Source: Pseudaminobacter soli (ex Li et al. 2025)
Lineage (GTDB): Bacteria > Pseudomonadota > Alphaproteobacteria > Rhizobiales > Rhizobiaceae
DNA length: 64,000 nt
Assembly (NCBI RefSeq): GCF_029892515.1
Contig: NZ_JARXVF010000001.1
Coordinates: 496,001 to 560,000 of the forward strand
Reading direction: 5' to 3'
Of the stretch, positions 17,667 through 26,660 are shown one piece after another. Under the pieces are notes generated by a model that ran no database searches, was not told the DNA's origin, and saw only the letters and a list, made by a program, of their open reading frames with translations. The translations under genes were made by a program, and so were the position numbers. The number at the start of each line of letters is the position of its first letter. The stretch's first letter is position 1.

Positions 17667-18195
17667 ATCCGTTCATGTGCCTAAGCCATTCAACGAGATA
17701 GGCTGCGGCGGAAGTGACGGTCAAGAGCCCGGACAGCAATATCAACCCCATGCGGACGGAACCGTGGTGGGTCTGGAAGGCAAGTTCGGCGAGCACGAAG
17801 GCTGCCAGCACGATCTGGACGGCGGTATTGGCCTTGGAAACGAACAGCGGCTTCATCGCCACGGGGTTACCGATAACCGTGGAGAGCACCACGGCACAGA
17901 TGATCAGCGCATCGCGCGACACCGCCGCGATGACCAGCCAGAGCGGCAGCTCGCCCATGATGCCGAGCATGACGAAGACGCTGACGAGCAGCAGCTTGTC
18001 GGCCATGGGGTCGAGATAGGAGCCAAGAACCGAGCGCTGGTTGAAATGCCGTGCCACGAAGCCGTCGATCGCATCCGATATACCCGCGATCAGGAAGCCG
18101 GCAAAAGCCCAATCCGTGCGGCCGATGAGCAGGGCATAGATCACGCCCGGCACCAGCAGGAACCGCAGAATCGTGATCATGTTGGCGATCGTCAC
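17638..18195 (-). CDS. CDP-alcohol phosphatidyltransferase family protein
   Basis: A 185-residue integral membrane enzyme with the family motif DG-x2-AR-x8-G-x3-D-x3-D seen in [26 protein letters not shown], where the aspartates bind the divalent metal and CDP-diacylglycerol. Several hydrophobic helices follow. It is PgsA-like or cardiolipin-synthase-like, but a more standard pgsA lies at 32764, so this is a second paralogue of uncertain product. Starts at GTG 18195 with gaggga upstream; an ATG five codons in is the alternative. Divergent from purM. Confidence 0.85.
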   Translation of the reverse strand: MTIANMITILRFLLVPGVIYALLIGRTDWAFAGFLIAGISDAIDGFVARHFNQRSVLGSYLDPMADKLLLVSVFVMLGIMGELPLWLVIAAVSRDALIICAVVLSTVIGNPVAMKPLFVSKANTAVQIVLAAFVLAELAFQTHHGSVRMGLILLSGLLTVTSAAAYLVEWLRHMNGYGESETPHN

Positions 18196-18421
18196 GACGT
18201 CGTTGTCTCCCTCTCGTTGCTGGATACATGGTCGAGACTACCGCCGGCTGCAAGATGCCAGCGAATGCCATCGTGCTCTCCACCAATTTCGGCCGCAAAA
18301 TCGTGGCTGTCTTGCCGCTCTTCTTGCGGCTCCGGGCGTATCATGCGAAGAGCCGGGCTATATCTTATCTATGCAGTCGCGCGGCTGCGCGCCTGAACGG
18401 CAGAGACCAAAAGGAATGGCC

Positions 18422-19486
18422 ATGAGCGAGCAGAAGAACGGGCTCACCTATGCGCAGGCGGGCGTCGACATCGATGCCGGAAACCTGATGGTCGAGAAAA
18501 TAAAGCCGCTGGTGCGGTCCACCCGCCGCCCGGGCGCAGACGGCGAGATCGGCGGCTTCGGCGGCCTGTTCGACCTCAAGGCGGCCGGCTTCACCGACCC
18601 GGTGCTGGTGGCGGCCAATGACGGCGTCGGCACCAAGCTGAAGATCGCCATCGAAGCCGGCAAGCACGACACCATCGGCATCGACCTTGTCGCCATGTGC
18701 GTCAACGACCTCGTGGTGCAGGGTGCGGAGCCGCTTTTCTTCCTCGACTATTTCGCCACCGGCAAGCTCGACCCCGAACAGGGCGCGGCAATCGTCGGCG
18801 GCATCGCCGAGGGCTGCCGGCAGGCCGGCTGCGCGCTGATCGGCGGCGAGACGGCTGAAATGCCCGGCATGTATCAGGAAAAGGACTATGACCTTGCCGG
18901 TTTTGCCGTTGGCGCGGCCGAGCGCGGCCAGCTCCTGCCCACCGACGACATCGTCGAGGGCGACGTGCTGCTTGGCCTCTCCTCCTCCGGCGTCCATTCC
19001 AACGGCTTTTCGCTGGTGCGCCGCATCGTGGCGGCGAGCGGCCTCGACTGGAACGACCCCGCCCCCTTCGCCGACGACCAGACGCTGGCCGAAGCGCTGC
19101 TCGAGCCGACGCGCATCTATGTGAAGTCGGTGCTGCGCGCCATCCGCAACACACATGGCATCAAGGCGCTGGCGCACATCACGGGCGGCGGCTTCCCCGA
19201 CAACATCCCGCGCGTGCTGCCGGCCGATTTCTCGGCCGAACTCGACCTCGACGCGATCGATGTGCCGCCGGTGTTCTCGTGGCTCGCCAAGACGGGCGGC
19301 GTGGAAGCCAATGAAATGATGCGCACCTTCAACTGCGGCATCGGCATGGTCATGGTGGTCGCCTCCGGCCAGGCCGCACAAGTAGCGGCAGTGCTGCAGG
19401 AAGCCGGCGAGACGGTGGAGCCGATCGGCCGCATCGTGCCGCGCCGCGACGCCGGCGTCATCTATCGCGGAACCATCGCGCTATGA
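18422..19486 (+). CDS. purM: Phosphoribosylformylglycinamidine cyclo-ligase
   Basis: Fifth step of purine synthesis: ATP-dependent ring closure to AIR. The 354-residue protein starts [21 protein letters not shown] and has [48 protein letters not shown] and [12 protein letters not shown], all standard PurM. The frame is open 83 codons further up, but ATG 18422 has aaagga 8 nt before it, and the conserved N terminus begins there. It overlaps purN by 4 nt (ATGA). Confidence 0.96.
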   Translation: MSEQKNGLTYAQAGVDIDAGNLMVEKIKPLVRSTRRPGADGEIGGFGGLFDLKAAGFTDPVLVAANDGVGTKLKIAIEAGKHDTIGIDLVAMCVNDLVVQGAEPLFFLDYFATGKLDPEQGAAIVGGIAEGCRQAGCALIGGETAEMPGMYQEKDYDLAGFAVGAAERGQLLPTDDIVEGDVLLGLSSSGVHSNGFSLVRRIVAASGLDWNDPAPFADDQTLAEALLEPTRIYVKSVLRAIRNTHGIKALAHITGGGFPDNIPRVLPADFSAELDLDAIDVPPVFSWLAKTGGVEANEMMRTFNCGIGMVMVVASGQAAQVAAVLQEAGETVEPIGRIVPRRDAGVIYRGTIAL

Positions 19487-20190
19487 CCCAGGCCAGCAAG
19501 CGCACGGTCATCCTCATCTCCGGTCGCGGCTCCAACATGGCCGCGCTGATCGACGCCGCAGACGACAGCGCCTTTCCGGCCGAGATCGTCGGGGTCATCT
19601 CCGACAAGGCCGGGGCGGGAGGGCTTGGCCTTGCGGCCAGCAAGGGCATCGCCACGCGCGTCGTCTCGCGCGGCGATTTTCCGAGCAAGGAAGAGCATGA
19701 CGCGGCGATCGATGCCACACTTGTCGAGCTCGGCGCCGAGATCGTCTGCCTTGCGGGCTATATGCGACTGCTGACCACGGGCCTGGTCGAAAAGTGGCAG
19801 GGCCGGATGATCAACATCCACCCTGCCCTGCTGCCTCTGCTCAAGGGGCTGGACACCCACCAGCGTGCGCTGGACGCCGGGCTTCGCATCCACGGCTGCA
19901 CCGTGCATTTCGTGACGGCTGCGATGGATGACGGCCCGATCATCGCGCAGTCGGCAGTGCCGGTGCTGATCGACGACGACGAGAGAACGCTGTCGGCCCG
20001 CGTGCTGGGTGCCGAGCACGCGCTCTACCCCATGGCCCTGCGCCTGGTGGCCGAAGGCAAGGCCCGCATGGAAGGCGGTCGGACCGTTTTCGCCGACTTC
20101 GAATCGCCCAGCCACAACGGCCTCGTCACCTCCCCCGGTCCTTCGAGCGAACCGGTCGACCTCGAAGCGCTGGCCCGCTTCACGCCGTAG
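19483..20190 (+). CDS. purN: Phosphoribosylglycinamide formyltransferase
   Basis: Third step of purine synthesis, 10-formyl-THF-dependent formylation of GAR. 235 residues with [17 protein letters not shown] for phosphate binding, catalytic region [24 protein letters not shown] (Asn and His of INIHP) and the aspartate in [11 protein letters not shown]-terminal tail of about 30 residues after GRTVFADF goes beyond the short E. coli enzyme, as usual in rhizobia. Translationally coupled to purM. Confidence 0.96.
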   Translation: MTQASKRTVILISGRGSNMAALIDAADDSAFPAEIVGVISDKAGAGGLGLAASKGIATRVVSRGDFPSKEEHDAAIDATLVELGAEIVCLAGYMRLLTTGLVEKWQGRMINIHPALLPLLKGLDTHQRALDAGLRIHGCTVHFVTAAMDDGPIIAQSAVPVLIDDDERTLSARVLGAEHALYPMALRLVAEGKARMEGGRTVFADFESPSHNGLVTSPGPSSEPVDLEALARFTP

Positions 20191-20234
20191 GACGCTGCCC
20201 TAACTTACCAGAGGTTGCGAGACCGGAGGGTCGC

Positions 20235-20753
20235 ATGCGGAAGGAACTGCTTCTCCTGCGTCATGCCAAGTCGAGTTGGGACAATCCCCAGCTCCAGGAT
20301 TACGACCGGCCACTGGCGCCGCGCGGCCGCCAAGCCGCGCCCCTGATCGGACAAGCCATCGAGGCACGCGGCTGGCACCCGCTGATGGCGCTGATTTCAT
20401 CTTCGGCGCGGACCCGCGAGACATGGCAGCTGGTTTCGGCCGGCCTCAAGCACGCCCCCAGTCCGACTTTTCGCGACTCGCTCTACGAGGCCTCGGCGGA
20501 GCAGTTGCTGGCAGAGGTGCATCGAACGCCTGAAATCGTCAGTACGCTCCTCCTGCTCGGTCACAATCCAGGGCTGGAAGATTTTGCTACGCGGCTGGCG
20601 GGCAACGGCTCGGATGAAACGGCGATAAAGCAGTTGCGGAAAAAATTCCCGACCGCAGGCCTTGCCCGGCTGGAGTTCACCGGGCGCTGGGACGAACTGC
20701 AATTCGGCGGCGCGCGCCTGCTCGAATGCTTGCGGCCGAAGGACCTGGCCTGA
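20235..20753 (+). CDS. SixA-type histidine phosphatase
   Basis: A 172-residue histidine phosphatase superfamily protein. The phosphohistidine motif RHA is at residues 9-11 (LLLRHAKSSWDNP), followed by DYDRPLAPRGRQAAPLIGQ, SSARTRETW, and the second catalytic histidine in LLLGHNPGLEDFA. SixA in E. coli removes phosphate from histidine phosphotransfer domains or from PTS NPr. Target here unknown. It follows purN by 44 nt and is convergent with the CDF transporter, with 7 nt between the two. Confidence 0.88.
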   Translation: MRKELLLLRHAKSSWDNPQLQDYDRPLAPRGRQAAPLIGQAIEARGWHPLMALISSSARTRETWQLVSAGLKHAPSPTFRDSLYEASAEQLLAEVHRTPEIVSTLLLLGHNPGLEDFATRLAGNGSDETAIKQLRKKFPTAGLARLEFTGRWDELQFGGARLLECLRPKDLA

Positions 20754-20760
20754 CCCGCGA

Positions 20761-21660
20761 TCAGTGGATTGTCACGGTCTCGGCTGACAGGCAGCTCTCG
20801 CGTTCCATTTGCAGCGTGGTGTGATGCAGGTCGAATTTCTCCTGCAATATCGCCGCTATGGCGATCCGCACCACCTCCGGATCCGCCCCATTCGCCAGCA
20901 CCGCATGCGCGGTGAGCGAAGGCTTGCTTTGCGTGATGGCCCAAAGATGCAGGTCGTGCACGGAAGCAACGCCCGGCACGGCGACGATTGCCGCTTCCAC
21001 ATCCGACAGGACCATGCCCGGCGGAACCCCTTCGAGCAGGATGTGCAGGGACTCCTTGAGCAGCCTCCAGGTGCGCGGGAAGATGATGAAGCCGATGCCC
21101 ACCGCAACCAGCGAGTCGACCCAAAGCCAGCCAGTCAGCCAGATGACCGCACCGCCGAGGATGACGCCCAGCGATCCGAGCATATCGGCCCAGACCTCCA
21201 GATAGGCGCCCTTCACATTGAGGCTTTCGTCCTTGTGGCTCTTTAGCAGCCGCATAGATGCCAGGTTGACCACCAGCCCGACGACCGCGATGGCCAGCAT
21301 GCCGAGCGAGGCGATCTGCTCCGGCGCGAACAGGCGCGCATAGGCCTCGTAGAGGATGTAGAAGGCGACGCCCAGCAGGAGCAGCGCGTTGAAAGCAGCC
21401 GCCAATATCTCGAAGCGGGCATAGCCATAGGTGCGCAAGAGATCGGCCGGACGGCGGCCGAGATGGATGGCCAGAAGTGCTATCGCCAGCGACATCGTGT
21501 CGGTCAGCATGCGCATGGCGTCGGAAATCAGCGCCAGGCTGCCGGTGACGAAGCCGCCGATCAGCTCGACCAGGAAATAGAAGCCGGTCAGCCCCAGTGC
21601 CATCCACAGGCGCGACGCGGGCGTGCTTTTGATGTCGCCATGCTGGTGCTCGCCGCTCAT
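20761..21660 (-). CDS. Cation diffusion facilitator family transporter with altered metal site
   Basis: Six-helix CDF protein of 299 residues, CzcD/ZitB type, with N-terminal His-rich start (GEHQHG) and a C-terminal cytosolic domain (GVASVHDLHLWAITQSKPSLTAHA). In canonical members the transport site is HxxxD in TM2 and HxxxD in TM5. Here TM2 reads SDAMRMLTD (R50, D54) and TM5 reads YLEVWADMLGS (E155, D159): both histidines are replaced, by Arg and Glu, while both aspartates remain. An Arg-Glu pair may change ion specificity or abolish Zn transport. Convergent with the SixA gene. Confidence 0.88.
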   Translation of the reverse strand: MSGEHQHGDIKSTPASRLWMALGLTGFYFLVELIGGFVTGSLALISDAMRMLTDTMSLAIALLAIHLGRRPADLLRTYGYARFEILAAAFNALLLLGVAFYILYEAYARLFAPEQIASLGMLAIAVVGLVVNLASMRLLKSHKDESLNVKGAYLEVWADMLGSLGVILGGAVIWLTGWLWVDSLVAVGIGFIIFPRTWRLLKESLHILLEGVPPGMVLSDVEAAIVAVPGVASVHDLHLWAITQSKPSLTAHAVLANGADPEVVRIAIAAILQEKFDLHHTTLQMERESCLSAETVTIH

Positions 21661-21732
21661 CGCAATCTCCCAATCGCCTCCAAGGCCACGCTAGACCCAT
21701 ATGGGCGATGATTGGAGGGCCGATGCCCGCCC

Positions 21733-22650
21733 TCAACCAGCCATCCACCCCGCCGCATGGACATCAGCCGCCTCCTTCTGCAGCAGAAAATCGATCACCG
21801 CACGCACGGCGGGAAGCTGCCCGCGCTTGTGCGGCGTAAGAATCGTTGTCGTGACGCTGCCCGCCGTCCAGCCCGGCAGCACCCGCGCCAGCCGCCCCTG
21901 CTTCACCACCTCGGCCGAGACCAGTTCCGGCAGGCAGACGATGCCGAGACCTGCTTCCGCCGCCTTCAGCAACGGAACGGATTCATCGGCAAAAAGCCGC
22001 GGCTGCGGCGCGACCTCCACGGCGCGACCGCCACCGTCGCTCAACCGCCAGACCTTCGCCGTCATCGTACTCATCAGGCCGTCGTGCCCGGCAAGTTCAT
22101 CCGGCGTCGCCGGTTCGCGATGCTCGGCGAGATAGGCGGGTGCCGCCACCAGCGTTATCGGCTCCTCGCTCATCCGCCGCTGGACGAGTTCGGAATCCGG
22201 CAGCGGCGCGAAATGGCTGCGCAGCGCGATGTCAAAGCCCTCCTGCACCAGATCGACGAAACGGTCGGTGACATGCAGCTGAATGAGCAATTTCGGATAC
22301 TGCCGCGCCAGCAGGGGCAGCCGGTCCGCGAGACGAAACTGCGCGTTCGGCACCGAGGTCGTGATGCGCACGATGCCGCTCGGCTCCGCCAGGCGCCGAT
22401 GCACGACGGCCTCGACCGCCTCGGCCTCGATCATCGCCGCCCGCGCATGATCGTAAACGTCACGCCCGACATCCGTCAGCGTGAAGTTGCGCGAGGTGCG
22501 GTGGATCAGTTGCGCGCCGAGTGCCTCTTCAAGAGCGGCGACGCGCTTGCTGACCGTCGATTTCGGGCAGCCGAGGCGCCGCGCGGCGGCGGTGAAACCG
22601 CCGCTTTCGACTGCCTGGGCGAAAAAATGAAGGTCGTTGAGGTTCAACAT
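21733..22650 (-). CDS. LysR family transcriptional regulator
   Basis: A 305-residue LysR regulator: N-terminal winged helix LNDLHFFAQAVESGGFTAAARRLGCPKSTVSKRVAALEEALGA, linker helix, then a periplasmic-binding-like effector domain from about residue 90 (GIVRITTSVPNAQF). It belongs to the AaeR/DsdC-type branch with GFDIALRSHFAPLPDSELVQRRM. Divergent from a glutathione S-transferase gene across 96 nt, so it most likely controls that gene; effector unknown. Confidence 0.92.
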   Translation of the reverse strand: MLNLNDLHFFAQAVESGGFTAAARRLGCPKSTVSKRVAALEEALGAQLIHRTSRNFTLTDVGRDVYDHARAAMIEAEAVEAVVHRRLAEPSGIVRITTSVPNAQFRLADRLPLLARQYPKLLIQLHVTDRFVDLVQEGFDIALRSHFAPLPDSELVQRRMSEEPITLVAAPAYLAEHREPATPDELAGHDGLMSTMTAKVWRLSDGGGRAVEVAPQPRLFADESVPLLKAAEAGLGIVCLPELVSAEVVKQGRLARVLPGWTAGSVTTTILTPHKRGQLPAVRAVIDFLLQKEAADVHAAGWMAG

Positions 22651-22746
22651 GAAAGTCTACTCACATGGACATTAAGTTTCAATTCACCCGTCTATAGGCC
22701 GAAAGTCCACGAAGCTATATCCGTTGCATCAACAATGGAGAACCAA

Positions 22747-23469
22747 ATGAAACCTGAACCGATCCTCACCTCCGGCTTTCCGCTTGGCTCGTCGGCCGGG
22801 CTCGTTGCCGCCTTCGAATGGCTCGGCCAGCCCTACCGCCTCACCCGCGTGGACATGCTGGGCGAGATGCGCGAAGAGCCCTACAAACGCCTGAATGGCC
22901 GGGTGGAAACGCCCGCGCTGATAACCGAAGAGGGCCGCGTGCTTACCGAGACGATGGCGATCGCTCTTTGGCTGGAGGCGCGCGATCCCGAGCGCCGCAT
23001 CAGCTTCGAACCGGGCACGCCGGAAGCGGACCGCATGCACCAGTTTATCGCCTTCCTCAACACCTCCTTCACCAGCGCGTTCGTCCCGTTATGGGTAGCG
23101 CTGGAGGCGGATGAGGTCACCGAGGAAGAGCGCGAGACGCTGCGCAAATTCGGCCGCAGCTTCGTCGCCAAGCGCCACGAACAGCTCGAGGCGATGATCG
23201 GCGACAGCCCCTATCTGGTGGGCGACAGGCCGACACTGGCGGACGCGGTTTTCGCCGGCGTGGCGCGCTGGGTGGAGTTCCACAAGGCGATCGACCCGCG
23301 TGACTATCCACGCATCCTGGCCCTGCGCCAGCGGATCGAGGCCGATCCGTCCTTCCGCTTCGCGGTTGCGATCGAAGACGGCAAGCCGGCCATCGGCAGC
23401 GGCGCGATGAAGGGGCTGACCCCGCTCGCCGACGTGCTGCGCGACATGGGCGCAGCCCTGGCGGCCTGA
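22747..23469 (+). CDS. Glutathione S-transferase family protein
   Basis: A 240-residue GST-fold protein: N-terminal thioredoxin-like domain (residues 1-80; ILTSGFPLGSSAGLVAAFEWLG, cis-Pro in ETPALITEEGRVLTETMAI) and a helical C domain (SPYLVGDRPTLADAVFAGVARWVEF). The usual catalytic Ser/Tyr/Cys position falls in PLGSSAG. The start ATG 22747 has ggag 6 nt upstream. Likely target of the divergent LysR regulator; substrate unknown. Confidence 0.85.
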   Translation: MKPEPILTSGFPLGSSAGLVAAFEWLGQPYRLTRVDMLGEMREEPYKRLNGRVETPALITEEGRVLTETMAIALWLEARDPERRISFEPGTPEADRMHQFIAFLNTSFTSAFVPLWVALEADEVTEEERETLRKFGRSFVAKRHEQLEAMIGDSPYLVGDRPTLADAVFAGVARWVEFHKAIDPRDYPRILALRQRIEADPSFRFAVAIEDGKPAIGSGAMKGLTPLADVLRDMGAALAA

Positions 23470-23491
23470 TATCTCCGCCTCAATATGGATC

Positions 23492-23515
23492 GGGCGCCAT
23501 CCGGGGATGGCGCCC
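23492..23515. terminator. Hairpin between convergent GST and oxidoreductase genes
   Basis: Perfect 10-bp stem gggcgccatc / gatggcgccc with loop cggg, 22 nt after the GST stop. T tract is poor (aacctgttt), so termination is likely but not certain. Confidence 0.55.
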
Positions 23516-23558
23516 AACCTGTTTCAATTGTGACCAAAACTGTGCTTGCGCTGCAAAG

Positions 23559-25664
23559 CTAGGCCGCCCGCACCCACACCTTGTTGTCGTGCACGGCAGC
23601 ACCGCCATAGGGTGCGGGGGCGTCCGAGCCGGTCAGCACATTGATGCCCTCGCCGCGCTCATGCGCATAGTTCGACCAGATGCCCTCAGCGATCACCACG
23701 CCGCGCTTCAGGCCATCGAACAGCCGCGCATGCAGCACCACCTCGCCACGCTGGTTACCGACTTCGACACGGTCGCCGGTCGCAACGCCGAGTGCCGCAG
23801 CGTCTTCGGGGTGGATCAGCAGTTCCGGCCGCCCCTCCTTCTCGCGCGACACCGGTGTTTCGGCGAAGGTCGAGTTGAGGAAATTGCGCGCCGGCGATGT
23901 TGCGAGGCGGAACGGATGCTCGGCATCCGCCACCTCGATCAGCTCGACATGGTCGGGGAACTCCGGCAGCTGGTTCACCGGGCCGAATATGCCCATGCTC
24001 TTGGGCGGCTTGTTGGGCGCGATGCCGCCGTTCCATTGCGGCTTGAAGCGGAATTTGCCATCCGGATGCCCAAAGCCTTTCAGGAAATGCGCATCCTCGA
24101 ATTCCGGCTGCAGGTCGACCCAGCGGCTTTCTTTCATGCCGTCGAAGTCACCCAGTCCGCGCTTGGCCAGCATGTGGTCGATGTGCTGGCGCTCGGTGAG
24201 GCCGAAGCCCGGCAGATGCGCCACGCCCAGCCGCTTGGCCAATTCCTCGATGACAAAATGGTTGGTGCGCGGCCCTTCCGGCGGATCGATCAGCTTGGGG
24301 CCGAGCGTGATATGCTGGTTGCCGCCGCCCTTGTAGATGTCGTCATGTTCGAGGAACATCGTTGCCGGCAGCACGACATCGGCGAGCCTGGCCGTATCGG
24401 TCATGAACTGCTCATGCACGCAAGCGAACAGGTCCTCGCGCATAAAGCCCTGCACCACCAGCCGCTGCTCGGGCGCGACATTGGCCGGATTGGTGTTCTG
24501 GATCAGCATCGCCGTCACCGGCGGCCCGCCATAGAGCGCGTCCTCGGCTCCGGTCAGCACCGGCCCGATGCGGGAATGGTCGAGATAGCGGACCTTCGGG
24601 TCGCGAAACTTCGTGCCTTCGAGCAGTTCGGCATTGAGCTTGTAGATGCCCGAATTGGAGTGGAAGGCGCCGCCGCCCTCATATTGCCAGGCGCCGGTGA
24701 CCGCCGGGATCGACAGCGCCGCATGCATGTTGACCGAGCCGTTGCGCTGGCGCGAGAAGCCGTAACCGAGCCGGAAGAAGGTCTTTTTCGTGGTTCCAAC
24801 CAGCCGGGCAAAAGTCTCGATCTCCTCGACCGACAGCCCGGTGATCGCCGCCGCCCATTCGGGCGTCTTCGTGGCAAGATGCGCCTCCAGCCCCTTCGGG
24901 TCGTCGGTGTATTTTTCGAGATAGTCGCGGTCGGCCAGCCCATCGCGGAACAGCACATGCATCACCGCGCAGGCGAATGCTCCGTCGGTGCCGGGCTTCA
25001 GCACCAGGCCCATGTCGGCCTGCTTCATGGTGGCATTTTCGTAGATGTCGATGACGACGATCTTGGCGCCGCGCTCCTTGCGAGCCTTCACCGCATGGGT
25101 CATGACATTGACCTGCGTGACCACGGCATTGGTGCCCCAGATCACCACGCAGTCCGACTTGAGGATCTCGCGTGGGTCGGAGCCGCGCAGGGCTCCGGTG
25201 CCCATCACATAGCCGGTCCAGGCAAGGTTGGTGCAGATCGAGCCGAAGAAGCCGGAATACTTTTTCGCATGGCGCAGCCGCTCGATGCCGTCGCGCTGCA
25301 CCAGCCCCATCGTGCCGGCGTAGAAATAGGGCCAGACCGTCTCCGCGCCGTATTTTTCCTCCGCCGCGATAAACTTTTCGGCGACGAGATCGAGTGCCGC
25401 TTCCCAGCTCGCCTCCTTCCACTTCCCCTCGCCCTTGGCGCCGGCGCGCACCAGCGGCTTCATCAGCCGGTCGGGATGGTGAATGCGGTCGGCGTAGCGC
25501 GCGACCTTGGCGCAGATCACGCCGGCCGTATAGCTGTTGTCCTTGGCGCCATGGATGCGCCCGATGCGGTTGTTATCGAGAAGCTCGACATTGAGCGCGC
25601 AGGTGGACGGGCAGTCATGCGGGCAGGCCGAGTGGCCGATGCGGATCGAGGCGTGCTGGTTCAT
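23559..25664 (-). CDS. Molybdopterin oxidoreductase (DMSO reductase family) with one 4Fe-4S site
   Basis: A 701-residue molybdenum enzyme. Residues 12-52 hold the Cys motif of an N-terminal 4Fe-4S cluster (SACPHDCPSTCALNVE, then VICAKVARY). Next come the Mo-bisPGD domains (SDCVVIWGTNAVVTQVNVM; GYGFSRQRNG; PANVAPEQRLV; DVVLPATMFLEHDD) and a C-terminal molydopterin dinucleotide-binding barrel (FRLATSPARNFLNSTFAE; HPEDAAALGVATGDRVEVGNQRG). No twin-arginine signal, so cytosolic. No electron-transfer or membrane subunit is adjacent, so partner and substrate are unknown. It needs molybdopterin made with moaD/moaE at 32 kb. Confidence 0.88.
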   Translation of the reverse strand: MNQHASIRIGHSACPHDCPSTCALNVELLDNNRIGRIHGAKDNSYTAGVICAKVARYADRIHHPDRLMKPLVRAGAKGEGKWKEASWEAALDLVAEKFIAAEEKYGAETVWPYFYAGTMGLVQRDGIERLRHAKKYSGFFGSICTNLAWTGYVMGTGALRGSDPREILKSDCVVIWGTNAVVTQVNVMTHAVKARKERGAKIVVIDIYENATMKQADMGLVLKPGTDGAFACAVMHVLFRDGLADRDYLEKYTDDPKGLEAHLATKTPEWAAAITGLSVEEIETFARLVGTTKKTFFRLGYGFSRQRNGSVNMHAALSIPAVTGAWQYEGGGAFHSNSGIYKLNAELLEGTKFRDPKVRYLDHSRIGPVLTGAEDALYGGPPVTAMLIQNTNPANVAPEQRLVVQGFMREDLFACVHEQFMTDTARLADVVLPATMFLEHDDIYKGGGNQHITLGPKLIDPPEGPRTNHFVIEELAKRLGVAHLPGFGLTERQHIDHMLAKRGLGDFDGMKESRWVDLQPEFEDAHFLKGFGHPDGKFRFKPQWNGGIAPNKPPKSMGIFGPVNQLPEFPDHVELIEVADAEHPFRLATSPARNFLNSTFAETPVSREKEGRPELLIHPEDAAALGVATGDRVEVGNQRGEVVLHARLFDGLKRGVVIAEGIWSNYAHERGEGINVLTGSDAPAPYGGAAVHDNKVWVRAA

Positions 25665-25727
25665 GCCGCCTGTTTAGCCCTATTTGCCCTCGCGGAATAG
25701 AGCCAGGCATCCGCTTCGACGGAGATC

Positions 25728-25773
25728 AAACCAATTAGTGTTGACTAATCGATGAGTATGCACTAATTGGTTT
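25728..25773. promoter_or_regulatory. Inverted-repeat operator of the ArsR-type regulator
   Basis: A perfect 13-bp inverted repeat, aaaccaattagtg (25728-25740) and cactaattggttt (25761-25773), with a 20-nt centre, ends 3 nt before the regulator ATG. A -35-like ttgact at 25741-25746 lies inside it. AT-rich palindromes of this kind are typical ArsR/SmtB operators, so autoregulation is likely. Confidence 0.7.
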
Positions 25774-25776
25774 CCC

Positions 25777-26106
25777 ATGATCGAAAGCGCACCCATCACG
25801 ACCCTCATGCGTGCACTGGCCGACCCGACGAGGCGAGCCGTGTTCGAGCGGATCGTGTCCACCGATGAAATCACGGTGGCCGAACTCACCCGCGGCAGCG
25901 GCGTGACGCAGGGCGCGATCTCGCAGCACCTCAAGTCGCTGAAACAGGCCGGATTGGTGGCGGAACGCCCCGAAGGCCGCAACGTCTATTATCGCGCGGA
26001 GCCAGAAGGGCTGGCACCCCTGTTCGACTGGATGAGCCATTACGGCGTCTTCTGGCGCGACCGCTTCGCCGATCTCAGAACCCTGCTCAAGGAAATCGAC
26101 CCATGA
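25777..26106 (+). CDS. ArsR family transcriptional regulator
   Basis: A 109-residue winged-helix repressor: TTLMRALADPTRRAVFERIVSTDEITVAELTRGSGVTQGAISQHLKSLKQAGLVAERPEGRNVYYRAEPEG. The usual metal-binding ELCVCDL motif of arsenic/zinc sensors is replaced by EITVAELTRG without cysteines, so it is not a classic metal sensor. It overlaps the SRPBCC gene by 4 nt, a common pairing of metal-independent ArsR regulators with AHSA1-type proteins. The palindrome directly upstream is its probable binding site. Confidence 0.9.
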   Translation: MIESAPITTLMRALADPTRRAVFERIVSTDEITVAELTRGSGVTQGAISQHLKSLKQAGLVAERPEGRNVYYRAEPEGLAPLFDWMSHYGVFWRDRFADLRTLLKEIDP

Positions 26107-26567
26107 CCGACATCAAGCTGAAATCCGGCACGCAAGACATCGTTGTGCAGGAGGTTTTTCCGCACGCGCCCGAGACGATCTGGAAAGCCTTGACCAACGG
26201 CGCGCTCATCGCCCGCTGGTTCATGGAGCCCTCAGGCTTCGAGCCCGTGGTGGGCAACCGCTTCACCTTCCACACCACTCCGGCCGGTCAGTGGGACGGC
26301 ACCATCCGGTGCGAAGTGATCGAGGCAGTACCGAACCGGCGCTTCGCCTATTCCTGGAAGGGCGGGCACGATGGGAATGAGGGCTACGGCTCGTCACTCG
26401 ATACGGTGGTGACCTGGGCGCTCGAACCCGCCGAGGCCGGAACGCGCGTAACGCTCACCCATGCCGGCTTCGAGATGCCGCGCAACGAGACCGCCTACCG
26501 CAACATGGGCGGTGGGTGGAAGAAGGTGGTGCCGAGGCTCGGCGCCATCGCAGACGACCTGAACTGA
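26103..26567 (+). CDS. SRPBCC / AHSA1 domain protein
   Basis: A 154-residue START-like fold: VVQEVFPHAPETIWKALTNGALIARWFM at the N terminus and a C-terminal helix GGGWKKVVPRLGAIADDLN, the AHSA1 pattern of a hydrophobic ligand pocket. Function of bacterial members is mostly unknown (ligand binding, stress). Translationally coupled to the ArsR gene (ATGA), which probably controls it. Confidence 0.85.
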   Translation: MTDIKLKSGTQDIVVQEVFPHAPETIWKALTNGALIARWFMEPSGFEPVVGNRFTFHTTPAGQWDGTIRCEVIEAVPNRRFAYSWKGGHDGNEGYGSSLDTVVTWALEPAEAGTRVTLTHAGFEMPRNETAYRNMGGGWKKVVPRLGAIADDLN

Positions 26568-26660
26568 ACATCGACACGGGCGGAATGACTGGCGACCGGG
26601 CAGCGATAACTGCCCGGCGAGCGATGGTTCGCGCCCTACGCAAACTGGAGGAGAACGGAC

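Noticed and set aside
18173-18421. 83-residue N-terminal extension of PurM
   Set aside because: The extension lies over the divergent promoter region, is not conserved in PurM, and a good ribosome site precedes ATG 18422.
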